From Akkermansiaceae bacterium (lineage in GTDB: Bacteria; Verrucomicrobiota; Verrucomicrobiia; Verrucomicrobiales; Akkermansiaceae), in contig JACMMB010000241.1 in assembly GCA_014379305.1 (NCBI GenBank), positions 1-6,633 on the forward strand: a stretch of DNA of 6,633 nt, in the 5' to 3' direction. Each line of letters starts with the position of its first letter. The first letter of the stretch is position 1. Both the position numbers and the translations under genes were made by a program. The notes beneath the pieces were generated by a model. That model did not search any database. It saw nothing but the letters and a program-made list of their open reading frames with translations, and was not told the DNA's origin. This document shows positions 1 to 6,438 of this stretch, one piece after another.

Positions 1-1
1 A

Positions 2-139
2 AGCAATGAGGGGCCACATGTGTTCGAACTCAAGAATGCGGTTGCCGGAGTGAAGGGCCGGAGTTTCACGGTGCTGGCGGAAAGCATCCGCCAACTAAAT
101 GAGGAAGAGCTAAGCCAGGCGGAAGCCTGGGATGTCTAG
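2..139 (+). CDS. C-terminal fragment of an unrecognised protein (5' end outside window)
   Basis: A reading frame is open from the left edge and ends at a TAG at 137-139, giving 45 codons. The fragment contains HVFELKNAVAGVKGRSFTVL and ends in EEELSQAEAWDV. The first half alternates hydrophobic and charged residues like a beta-rich or mixed fold; the last 20 residues look like an acidic, soluble helix. There is no membrane segment, and I recognise no family. The stop codon overlaps an AGGA Shine-Dalgarno-like sequence (138-141) that serves the next ORF, so this gene is probably the upstream member of a short operon. It counts as coding because it is open to the edge, has a normal composition and is closely spaced to the next ORF. 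No function can be assigned. Confidence 0.55.
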   Translation, partial: SNEGPHVFELKNAVAGVKGRSFTVLAESIRQLNEEELSQAEAWDV

Positions 140-148
140 GATGAAACC

Positions 149-346
149 ATGTTGATTACGTATCTCCACAAATCCCCAAAAAGAAAAAATATGAAACCCG
201 GTGTTTTCAGAATGGCGATGACTTCACTGGGCCTTATCGGCCTCGCGATCGCCTACTTCAGTTGTGCGAATAATCCCGACAACTCGTTTTCCAGAAGCCA
301 CCGCGTGAGCGGATATGAGGATCAATTACAAATACCAAACAAATGA
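149..346 (+). CDS. Small membrane-anchored or lipoprotein-like hypothetical protein
   Basis: I do not recognise this 65-residue ORF. The ATG at 149 has a good Shine-Dalgarno sequence (AGGA at 138-141, 7 nt away). An internal ATG at 191 (residue 15) gives a more typical signal peptide: MKPGVFR, then a hydrophobic stretch MAMTSLGLIGLAIAYF, then Ser-Cys. The Cys is residue 39 from the first start and 25 from the second. The residues before it (Y-F-S-C) fit the lipobox poorly: -1 Ser is acceptable, but -3 Tyr and -2 Phe are not canonical. It may be a lipoprotein or simply have one membrane anchor with its N-terminus inside. The remaining 26 residues are polar and would lie outside the inner membrane. 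Its stop overlaps the next start as ATGA, suggesting coupled translation. Small size and no known homologue leave some doubt that it is a gene. Confidence 0.5.
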   Translation: MLITYLHKSPKRKNMKPGVFRMAMTSLGLIGLAIAYFSCANNPDNSFSRSHRVSGYEDQLQIPNK

Positions 347-570
347 AAATCAATGATCAGTATCCCGTGAATGAATGGAACAACCCTCCCTACGAGCTGG
401 ATGAACGAAATGACATGATGTTGGTGCCGATGCTTCAGGATCGGCAACTGTCTTCGACGGTTGAGCGCTGCCAGCTTGTCAGCAGGAAAGAATACAAGGA
501 TGTGCCTTGGATCAGCCTGAAATGGGTCTCGGACGAACCGCCGTTTGCGCGGAATGAGGCGGCGCACTGA
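343..570 (+). CDS. Small hypothetical protein, translationally coupled to the upstream ORF
   Basis: This 75-codon ORF has no recognised family. Its ATG (343-345) overlaps the TGA (344-346) of the upstream ORF. No Shine-Dalgarno sequence precedes it (the upstream bases are A-rich), so translation probably depends on ribosomes finishing the first ORF. The product is polar and acidic in its first third (NDQYPVNEWNNPPYELDERN), then has a mixed segment with a single Cys and a tryptophan-containing KDVPWISLKWVSDEPPF. It has no signal peptide or membrane helix. It would be cytoplasmic, unless the ORF pair is really one extracellular protein split by a frameshift. The frame stays open upstream only to a TGA at 316-318, so an in-frame extension is at most eight codons. 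It converges with glnD across the palindrome at 603-655. It could be a chance ORF. Confidence 0.42.
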   Translation: MKINDQYPVNEWNNPPYELDERNDMMLVPMLQDRQLSSTVERCQLVSRKEYKDVPWISLKWVSDEPPFARNEAAH

Positions 571-602
571 AATTTCCGATCCCGGATTCCTGGCATGACA
601 CG

Positions 603-655
603 CGGGGAGCGCCCGCATCCTGCGGGCAAGTCCGGCAGGATACCGGCGCTCCCCG
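603..655. repeat. Nested palindrome between convergent genes (possible bidirectional terminator or REP-like element)
   Basis: Outer arms CGGGGAGCGCC (603-613) and GGCGCTCCCCG (645-655) pair perfectly over 11 bp. Inside them lie two smaller hairpins. The first is GCCCGCA-TCC-TGCGGGC (611-627, 7-bp stem). The second is CCGGCA-GGA-TACCGG (632-646), which pairs best when read on the minus strand, where the C/A mismatch becomes a G-U pair. The hairpins share a core (ATCCTGC) in opposite orientation, so the element is an imperfect palindrome around position 629 that could fold as a three-way junction. It lies 32 bases after the small ORF stop and 16 bases beyond the glnD stop. There is no T-run on either side, so it is not a classical intrinsic terminator. 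A dispersed extragenic palindrome or an RNA-end-stabilising structure is equally possible. Confidence 0.6.
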
Positions 656-671
656 ACGATGCATCACCGGG

Positions 672-3413
672 TTAAGGAGCCTCGCCGCGTGCCACCAGGG
701 TGTTGAATTTTTCCTGAAGGGCGTTGAGCACGGCGGGATCCTCGATCTTTTCGTGATCACCGGTGGTGATGTAGAGGGTATCCATGGCGACTCCCTTTTC
801 GGTGCAGATGCGGGCGTGAGTGGTATCGCAGCCGTATTCGTTGACCGCATGAAAGAGGTCATGGAGGAGGCCGATGCGATCGAGAGCCTGAATCTCGACG
901 GTGGTGCAGGTGGGGTGAAGCTCGTTGGAGACGTGGGCGCGAACGGGGACGGAGACTCCGGTTTCGACGCGCGGTTTGAGGAAGTTGGGCTTGCGCCGCA
1001 GATAGGTTTCCGGCTGGTAGATTTCCGATTCGAGAATGCGGGTGAAGGTTGCGATGAATCGATTGCGGATGCCTGGATCGGAGATGGGCTCGAAGTTGGT
1101 GGTGCAGACGCGGAAGAGGTTCAGAACGATCGAATCGCTGCGGGTGAAGAGATCGGCCGAGAGAATGTTGATTTGCTCCGAGGCAAGGGCGCAACAGAGT
1201 TTCTCCAGGTGTAGCGGGCGGTCGCGGGTGGCGAGGACGAGTTCGGAGTAGCCTTTGTCCGGCTGGTCGATCCATTTGATGCAGAAGGCGAAGGGATTAT
1301 CGCCTTGATTCTCCGCGATGAGAAAATGGCGGACGGTGCGGACGTGGGTCTTGATCGCGGTGGCCTCCCGGTAGGAGAAGGCGGCGGTGGGCGTGCGGGC
1401 GAAATGCTGGATGACTTCCGCGTGGTAGTCATCCCGCATGATGGCGAGGACCTCGGAGCGGAGCTCGCGGCGATCGGAATCAAGATTGCGTTTGAAGTTT
1501 TCCAAGCCCTCCTTGAGAAAACTGTGGGTGGCCTTGTAAAGCTGGAGCATCAGGGATGATTTCCATCCGGTCCAGGCATCGGGTGCGGTGCCATTGGTAT
1601 CGCAGTAGGTGAAGAGCAGAAGGGCGTCCAGATTCTCCGGGGTCTTGATAATGGACGCGAACTCCACGATGACTTCGGGATCTTCGAGATTCCTGGTGGT
1701 GGCGGTGCGCCAGAAGGTGAGATGATTGTCCACGAGAAACATGATCAGGGCGCGGCGCGGGCCTTTGATCTGGAGGCGTGAACAGAGCCTGATGGCGAGC
1801 ATGGCGGAGCCATCGATATGCTCGCGGACGTTTTCAGAGCGACCGGTATCGTGCAGGATGAGGGCAAGGTAGAGCGCGTAGGGATCGACGATCCCATGGA
1901 ACAGGCGGCGGAAAATATCGAGTTTCGGATCGTTATTTTCGATGAGTTTATCGAGTTCATCAATGCAGCGGAGGGTGTGCTCGTCCGCGGTGTAGCGGTG
2001 GAAGAATTCGTGCTGGACGAGGCAATCGAGAGCGCCGAATTCGGGAAGGTAACGGCCGAGAAAGCCGATGCGGTGCATTTTCCGGAGGATTTTCGCAACT
2101 TCGCCCTTGCGTTCGAGAATGGCCTGGAAGGTTTCGCGATTGGCCTTGTGGTAGCGGAAAGGGCGGTCGATGTCATCCCAATGGCTGGCGAGGAGGCGGC
2201 GCATTTGCGGGGAAAGTTCCAGGTTGCGGACCTGGCAGTGCTGGAACATGCGCATCATGCGCTGGGCGTCCTCTTTGAAGATTTCCTGATTGGCGGGGTA
2301 GATGAGGTTGTCGCGGGTGATGAAGCCATCGAATTCCTCGCGGGATTTTTTCCGGAAAGTGAGGAAGGAGCTGAGGCCGCTATCGGAGCGCAAGTCCTGC
2401 TCGATCTGGAAGGACTCCATGATCGAGGTGGTGTGATGGTAGATGTGGCGGGTGTGACGGTAGTAGTCCCGCATGAAGGCTTCGGTGCGGCGGAGGATGC
2501 TGCGCTGGGGGTAATTGAAGGTGGTGGCGACGATGCCCTGGAGCTGGAGGGTGAGGATGTCGGTGGCTTTGCCGCTGTGGTAGTGAAGCTCGTTGCGGAC
2601 GCGGAGGAGAAAATCGTAGGCGGTATCGAGTTCGCGGAGGGTGCTGGCGGTAATGATGCGGTCATCGACGAGCTTCTGGAGGGTGCGTGAACCGGTTCGC
2701 ACATGGGCGATCCAGAGGACGTTCTGATAATCACGGAGGCCGCCGCAGGATTCCTTGACGTTGGGTTCCTGGAGAAAAACGGTGTGGGAGGATTTCTGGT
2801 GGCGTGAGCGCAGATCCTGGCTGCGCATGGCGAAGAAGGCTTCCGGCTTTTTCCCGATACAGTCTTTTTCGAAGCGGGCGAGGAAGTCATCGTAGAGTTC
2901 GCTATTTCCATCGATGAGCCGGGAGTCCATCAGGGCGGTGAAGTTCTGCTGATCGGCGCGGGCCTCCTGGACGCACTCGGCGATCGAGCGGCAGGAGTGG
3001 CCGACCTTGAAGCCCACGTCCCACAGGATGTAGAGGATGCCCTGGACGATTTCCTGGACGTTTTTCGGGAGCTTGGTGGAAGCGCGGGGAAGGAGGAAAA
3101 GGAGGTCGATATCCGAGCCCGGATTGAGAGTGCCGCGACCGTAACCGCCGATGGCGACGAGGGCGATGGGCGAGCTGGCGACTTTGTGGGATTTTACGGA
3201 GGTCTCCAGGATGGTGGAAAGCAGGCTGTCAATGAGATCGGCGCGGGCTTGGGCGATTTCCAACCCGCCGGCGCCGGCGCGATGGCGGACGAGGATGCGC
3301 TCCTGCTCGGTTTCGATGAAGCGTTTGTAGAGTCCGATGCGCTCGGCGGGGGATAGCTGGCCGTCAATGGCTGGCTTGAGGGCATTGCGGGCGTGGCTCA
3401 GAAGGGTGGACAT
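672..3413 (-). CDS. glnD: [Protein-PII] uridylyltransferase / uridylyl-removing enzyme
   Basis: GlnD senses glutamine in the cytoplasm. It adds UMP to PII proteins when glutamine is scarce and removes it when glutamine is plentiful, controlling glutamine synthetase and nitrogen genes. The 913 residues match the family's usual size (about 850-950). In order: a nucleotidyltransferase domain with GGYGRG at 89-94 and S100-D101-I102-D103 (metal-binding aspartates D101 and D103); the GlnD segment KESCGGLRDYQN at 220-231; an HD phosphohydrolase domain with H479 (DEHT), H521-D522, H532, H564 and D605; and two C-terminal ACT domains, around 722-790 and 836-905, which bind glutamine in this family. The ATG is preceded by AGG (3421-3423) seven bases away. 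The HD motif reads HDTGRS rather than the common HDIAKG. No glnB, amtB or glnA lies in the window. It is divergent from mrp and appears monocistronic. Confidence 0.96.
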   Translation of the reverse strand: MSTLLSHARNALKPAIDGQLSPAERIGLYKRFIETEQERILVRHRAGAGGLEIAQARADLIDSLLSTILETSVKSHKVASSPIALVAIGGYGRGTLNPGSDIDLLFLLPRASTKLPKNVQEIVQGILYILWDVGFKVGHSCRSIAECVQEARADQQNFTALMDSRLIDGNSELYDDFLARFEKDCIGKKPEAFFAMRSQDLRSRHQKSSHTVFLQEPNVKESCGGLRDYQNVLWIAHVRTGSRTLQKLVDDRIITASTLRELDTAYDFLLRVRNELHYHSGKATDILTLQLQGIVATTFNYPQRSILRRTEAFMRDYYRHTRHIYHHTTSIMESFQIEQDLRSDSGLSSFLTFRKKSREEFDGFITRDNLIYPANQEIFKEDAQRMMRMFQHCQVRNLELSPQMRRLLASHWDDIDRPFRYHKANRETFQAILERKGEVAKILRKMHRIGFLGRYLPEFGALDCLVQHEFFHRYTADEHTLRCIDELDKLIENNDPKLDIFRRLFHGIVDPYALYLALILHDTGRSENVREHIDGSAMLAIRLCSRLQIKGPRRALIMFLVDNHLTFWRTATTRNLEDPEVIVEFASIIKTPENLDALLLFTYCDTNGTAPDAWTGWKSSLMLQLYKATHSFLKEGLENFKRNLDSDRRELRSEVLAIMRDDYHAEVIQHFARTPTAAFSYREATAIKTHVRTVRHFLIAENQGDNPFAFCIKWIDQPDKGYSELVLATRDRPLHLEKLCCALASEQINILSADLFTRSDSIVLNLFRVCTTNFEPISDPGIRNRFIATFTRILESEIYQPETYLRRKPNFLKPRVETGVSVPVRAHVSNELHPTCTTVEIQALDRIGLLHDLFHAVNEYGCDTTHARICTEKGVAMDTLYITTGDHEKIEDPAVLNALQEKFNTLVARGEAP

Positions 3414-3517
3414 TTGGAGACCTGATGGTCAGCAGCGCGGGGGCTGCGGTCAATGGGTAGTTGTATGAATGAGTATGTGTTGCGTTGATTCGGAAACGGG
3501 GGAGAGTGGGGCCGGTT
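3414..3517. promoter_or_regulatory. Divergent intergenic region carrying the glnD and mrp start signals
   Basis: These 104 bases separate the start codons of glnD (leftward) and mrp (rightward), so promoters for both genes should lie here or overlap it. The glnD ribosome-binding AGG is at 3421-3423 (minus strand). A small inverted repeat GCAGC / GCTGC (3432-3436 and 3443-3447, 6-base loop) would lie in the glnD leader just before that site. On the mrp side, G-rich GTGGGG (3506-3511) lies six bases before the ATG and may serve as a ribosome site. I could not pick convincing -35/-10 pairs in either direction, nor a recognisable NtrC or sigma-54 site, so no nitrogen-responsive control can be claimed. 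Confidence 0.4.
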
Positions 3518-4546
3518 ATGACGAATATCGAGCAGATCAAAGAGGCATTGAAGGGGGTCAAGTATCCGGGGTTTTCACGGGATATCGTTTCGTTCGGGTT
3601 GGTGAAGGAGGTGGAGTTTGAGGGTGGTGATCTGGTGGTGAGGATCGAGGTGGCGACGAAGGATGCGAAGGTGCCGCAACAGATTTTCCTGGATTGCCAT
3701 GCGGTGCTGGATGGATTGCCGGGGGTTGGAACCGTCAAGGTGGACATTGAAATCAAGGATGCGCCGGAGCTTGCCGGCGGGGCGGTTGGAAAATCTTCGA
3801 TTCCCGGGGTGAAGCGGGTGATTGTGGTGGCTTCCGGCAAAGGGGGGGTTGGCAAATCGACGGTGGCGGCGAATCTGGCCGTGGCCTTGAGTGCCAAGGG
3901 TCTGAAGGTGGGGCTATGCGATTGTGATCTGTATGGGCCATCGATCGCGCAAATGTTCGGGACGACGGAAAGACCGAATGCGAACGAGCTGGACGAGATT
4001 ATTCCGATCGAGGCGTTTGGTCTGAAGCTGATGTCGATGGGATTTCTGCTCGAGGACAAGTCGCCGGTGATTGTCAGGGGGCCGATGGCGACCCGCTACA
4101 CGCAGCAGTTTTTGCGTCAGGTAGCCTGGGGAGAGCTGGACGTGCTGGTGCTGGATTTGCCGCCGGGGACGGGGGATATCCAGCTGACCATTGTCCAGAC
4201 CGTGGCGGTGGACGGTGCGATCATTGTGACGACGCCGCAGGAAGTGGCGCTGATCGATGCGCGCAAGGCGGTGGCGATGTTCGGGAAAGTGAATGTGCCG
4301 ATTCTCGGTTTGATCGAGAATATGGCGTGGTTTGAGTGTGATGCGGGGAAGAGGTATTATCTTTTTGGAGAAGAAGGCGGAGTGAGGGAGGCGCGGGATA
4401 TGAATGTGCCTCTGTTGGCGCGGATCCCTATCGATATACCGACGGGCCGCGGCGGAGACGAAGGAAGGCCGATTGCGCTAACCGATCCAAGGGAGAGTAA
4501 AGTCTCGGCGGCTTTCCACGCGCTGGCGGCTGGCTTGAAGGTTTAA
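3518..4546 (+). CDS. mrp: Mrp/ApbC-family P-loop ATPase, iron-sulfur cluster carrier
   Basis: Mrp (ApbC) proteins are cytoplasmic dimeric ATPases that carry Fe-S clusters to target enzymes. The 342 residues are of normal family length. Residues 3-80 are a MIP18/DUF59-type domain (GFSRDIVSFGLV at 18-29). From about 100 comes a MinD/ParA-like ATPase domain: deviant Walker A SGKGGVGKST at 106-115 with signature K108 and K113, CDLYGPS at 136-142, Walker B-like VLDLPPGTGD at 211-220, and TTPQEVALIDARK at 238-250. The segment after IENM, where most members have CPxCG for cluster binding, reads WFECDAGKRYYLFG (271-284). Only C274 is present and the second Cys is replaced. Start: the ATG at 3518 gives the standard N-terminus. 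An in-frame TTG at 3485 would add 11 atypical residues. It is followed by a tRNA gene, and probably forms its own transcript. Confidence 0.93.
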   Translation: MTNIEQIKEALKGVKYPGFSRDIVSFGLVKEVEFEGGDLVVRIEVATKDAKVPQQIFLDCHAVLDGLPGVGTVKVDIEIKDAPELAGGAVGKSSIPGVKRVIVVASGKGGVGKSTVAANLAVALSAKGLKVGLCDCDLYGPSIAQMFGTTERPNANELDEIIPIEAFGLKLMSMGFLLEDKSPVIVRGPMATRYTQQFLRQVAWGELDVLVLDLPPGTGDIQLTIVQTVAVDGAIIVTTPQEVALIDARKAVAMFGKVNVPILGLIENMAWFECDAGKRYYLFGEEGGVREARDMNVPLLARIPIDIPTGRGGDEGRPIALTDPRESKVSAAFHALAAGLKV

Positions 4547-4569
4547 ATGATTCTCTAAATATTTCTTTA

Positions 4570-4599
4570 TTGCCAAGGATGGGAGTGAAGGTTTATTTT
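4570..4599 (+). promoter_or_regulatory. Candidate promoter for the tRNA-Gln gene
   Basis: TTGCCA (4570-4575, five of six bases matching the -35 consensus) is followed 18 bases later by TATTTT (4594-4599, four of six matching the -10). Immediately downstream is a GC-rich stretch, CCCGCGCCCG (4600-4609). A GC-rich discriminator is typical of stable-RNA promoters under stringent control. Transcription would begin near 4606, about 30 bases before the mature tRNA. The region is otherwise AT-rich and lies directly after the mrp stop. The -10 match is only moderate. Confidence 0.35.
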
Positions 4600-4637
4600 C
4601 CCGCGCCCGAAGCAGGGCGTCCAGCCCGGCAGCAAAA

Positions 4638-4708
4638 AGCCTTATAGTGTAATGGTAACACCCCGGATTTTGATTCCGTTATTCTAGGTTCGAGTCCTAG
4701 TAAGGCTA
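4638..4708 (+). tRNA. tRNA-Gln (anticodon UUG)
   Basis: A full cloverleaf can be drawn by eye over 71 bases. The acceptor arms are AGCCTTA (4638-4644) and TAAGGCT (4701-4707), with discriminator A at 4708. The D-stem is GTGT/ACAC (4647-4650 and 4658-4661), with loop AATGGTA containing the GG pair. The anticodon stem is CCGGA/TCCGT (4663-4667 and 4675-4679), with loop TTTTGAT and anticodon TTG at 4670-4672, which reads CAA and, by wobble, CAG. The variable loop is four bases. The T-arm is CTAGG-TTCGAGT-CCTAG (4684-4700). The outermost anticodon-stem pair is a C-U mismatch (4663/4679). CCA is not encoded (CTT follows), so the 3' end must be added by nucleotidyltransferase. The anticodon arm closely resembles that of other bacterial glutamine tRNAs. 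The gene stands alone rather than in a tRNA cluster. Confidence 0.95.
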
Positions 4709-4798
4709 CTTGTAATGGATGAGGATTCCGATTTTGGAAAAGTGGAGTGGCGCTGGATGAGGCGGGGTGGTTTGTTGGCGGTGGAGAAATAGGCAGGC

Positions 4799-6427
4799 AT
4801 GAGAGTCGGTATCGCACAAATGAACGGGGTGGTGGGGGATTTCCCTGGGAATGCGAAGCGCTTGCTGGCGGCGTATCGGGAATGTTTGGAAAAAGGGGCG
4901 GAGCTGGTGGTGACGCCGGAGATGAGTCTGGTGGGTTATCCACCGAGGGATTTGGTTTTCAAGTCGCAGTTTGTTCCGAAGTGCCTGCAGGCTCTGGATT
5001 ATCTGGCGGGCGAAGTGAAGGAAGTGCCGATGCTGGCGGGCTATGTGGATTTTCATGAAGGAAAACCTGGAAAGCCGTTCCGCAATGCCGCCGCGTGGCT
5101 GGAGGGCGGGGAAATCAAGGCGAAGTTCAACAAGACCCTGCTGCCGACCTATGATGTATTCGATGAGCGGCGATACTTTGAGCCGGGCGGTCCGAGCGAG
5201 CCTTTTGCTTTCGGGGGGAAACGGATCGGGGTGACGATATGCGAGGATATCTGGACTGAGGATTACCTGCAGAGACCGTTTTATGATCGCGATCCGGTGG
5301 AGGAGCTTTGCGGCAAGGGGGTGGATTTATTGATCAATATGAGCGCTTCGCCATTTCATCTGGGGAAGCCGGAGGGACGCCAGATCATGTTGGGGGCGGT
5401 GGCGAAAGAGGCCCGGGTGCCGGTCGTGTATTGCAATTCCGCAGGCGGGAATGACCAGTTGATTTTCGACGGGCACTCCATGGCCGTGGATGGCTCCGGG
5501 AAGTTGATCGCTCAGCTGGGCGGGTTTGTCGAGGAGTGCCGGGTGGTGGATGTTTTTTCGGAGGGCAGGGGGGAAGTCATGGAACGGGAAGCAGTCGGGC
5601 AATTGTATGACGCGCTGGTTTTGGGGCTGCGTGATTATGCGGGAAAGTGCGGGTTTGAGACGGTATGTATTGGTTTGAGCGGGGGAATCGATTCGGCGCT
5701 GACTGCGGTGATTGCCGCCGACGCACTGGGTGCGGGAAACGTGCGGGGGCTGACGATGCCGAGTCCGTATTCCTCGCAGGGAAGTGTGGATGATTCCTTC
5801 GACTTGGCGGAAAAAATCGGCATTCGCTGTGACGAGGTTTCCATCACCGGAGCATTTGCGGCGGTTAAAGAGGCGATGTCGCCGCTGTTTTCAGGGAAAA
5901 AAGAGGATGTGACGGAGGAGAATATGCAGGCGCGGCTACGGGGGCTGCTGTTGATGGCGCTTTCAAACAAGGAGAACCACCTGTTGCTGACCACCGGGAA
6001 CAAAAGCGAGCTGGCGGTGGGGTATTGCACGATTTATGGGGACATGTGCGGGGGCCTGGCGGTGATATCGGATTTACCAAAGACGAGGGTGTTTGAATTG
6101 GCGCGGTGGCTCAACCGGGATGTGGAGAGGATACCGTGGGCGACGATCAACAAGCCGCCGAGCGCGGAGCTTAGACCGGATCAAAAGGACCAGGATACCT
6201 TGCCGGAGTATGATTTGCTTGATGCGATCCTTGAACTTTATGTCGAACAACAATTGGGAGCCGAGGAAATCGTAGCGAGGGGTTTTGAGGAATCCCTGGT
6301 GCGTTGGATTCAAAGGAGGGTTGACCTCAATGAGTGGAAAAGACAGCAGGCGGCGCCGGGATTGCGCGTGACCACAAAGGCGTTCGGAATCGGCCGGCGG
6401 ATGCCGATTGTGCAAAACTTTATTTAA
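4799..6427 (+). CDS. nadE: Glutamine-dependent NAD+ synthetase
   Basis: This enzyme makes NAD+ from nicotinic acid adenine dinucleotide, ATP and glutamine, the last step of NAD synthesis, in the cytoplasm. At 542 residues it is the usual two-domain bacterial form. The N-terminal nitrilase-fold glutaminase (about 1-255) carries the expected triad: E41 in VVTPEMS, K112 in FNKTLLP, and C148 in TICEDIW. The C-terminal synthetase domain (about 265-542) has the PP-loop SGGIDSA (294-300), TTGNKSELAVGYCTIYGD (398-415) and KPPSAELRPDQKDQD (452-466), all characteristic of NadE. Ammonia released in the first domain is channelled to the second in this family. The ATG at 4799 is preceded by AGG at 4791-4793 and gives the normal N-terminus MRVGIAQMNGVVGDF. 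The biotin ligase gene begins 11 bases after the stop, so the two are probably co-transcribed. All key residues are present. Confidence 0.97.
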   Translation: MRVGIAQMNGVVGDFPGNAKRLLAAYRECLEKGAELVVTPEMSLVGYPPRDLVFKSQFVPKCLQALDYLAGEVKEVPMLAGYVDFHEGKPGKPFRNAAAWLEGGEIKAKFNKTLLPTYDVFDERRYFEPGGPSEPFAFGGKRIGVTICEDIWTEDYLQRPFYDRDPVEELCGKGVDLLINMSASPFHLGKPEGRQIMLGAVAKEARVPVVYCNSAGGNDQLIFDGHSMAVDGSGKLIAQLGGFVEECRVVDVFSEGRGEVMEREAVGQLYDALVLGLRDYAGKCGFETVCIGLSGGIDSALTAVIAADALGAGNVRGLTMPSPYSSQGSVDDSFDLAEKIGIRCDEVSITGAFAAVKEAMSPLFSGKKEDVTEENMQARLRGLLLMALSNKENHLLLTTGNKSELAVGYCTIYGDMCGGLAVISDLPKTRVFELARWLNRDVERIPWATINKPPSAELRPDQKDQDTLPEYDLLDAILELYVEQQLGAEEIVARGFEESLVRWIQRRVDLNEWKRQQAAPGLRVTTKAFGIGRRMPIVQNFI

Positions 6428-6438
6428 TCGCTGAAGGG

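Noticed and set aside
322..618. Minus-strand ORFs of 64-116 codons between the left edge and the glnD end
   Set aside because: They overlap the coupled small ORFs, the palindrome or the glnD 3' end. They are rich in Arg, His and Pro and have no ribosome site or family resemblance that I could see.
1818..2690. A 290-codon plus-strand ORF, acidic and rich in Val, Glu and Ala
   Set aside because: It lies entirely opposite glnD, which has clear catalytic motifs throughout. Its length is explained by the codon and strand bias of glnD, and it shows no recognisable domain.
3485..3517. TTG at 3485 as the start of mrp
   Set aside because: It adds 11 residues (MIRKRGRVGPV) not typical of the family, and the ATG at 3518 gives the standard N-terminus with a G-rich ribosome site.
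3364..4059. A 231-codon minus-strand ORF opposite mrp
   Set aside because: It overlaps the Walker motifs of mrp on the other strand and the start of glnD. The Ser/Pro/Thr-rich composition is typical of an antisense shadow.
4603..4620. Hairpin GCGCCC-GAAGCA-GGGCGT after mrp as an intrinsic terminator
   Set aside because: The stem is 6 bp including one G-U pair, no T-run follows, and it overlaps the likely start of the tRNA transcript. It is too weak to annotate.
4709..4798. Small gene or terminator between tRNA-Gln and nadE
   Set aside because: The only hairpin seen is TTCC/GGAA around 4727-4740, which is too short and has no T-run. No ORF with a start signal was found.
4593..4943. A minus-strand ORF containing LGLEPRITESKSGVLPLHYK
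   Set aside because: That peptide is the antisense translation of the tRNA-Gln gene, a well-known kind of spurious protein. The ORF also runs into the nadE start.
5865..6080. Minus-strand ORFs opposite nadE, including the long one at 6074-6628
   Set aside because: They lie opposite conserved NadE and biotin-ligase motifs and are Pro/Ser/Arg-rich, as expected of antisense frames in a G-rich strand.
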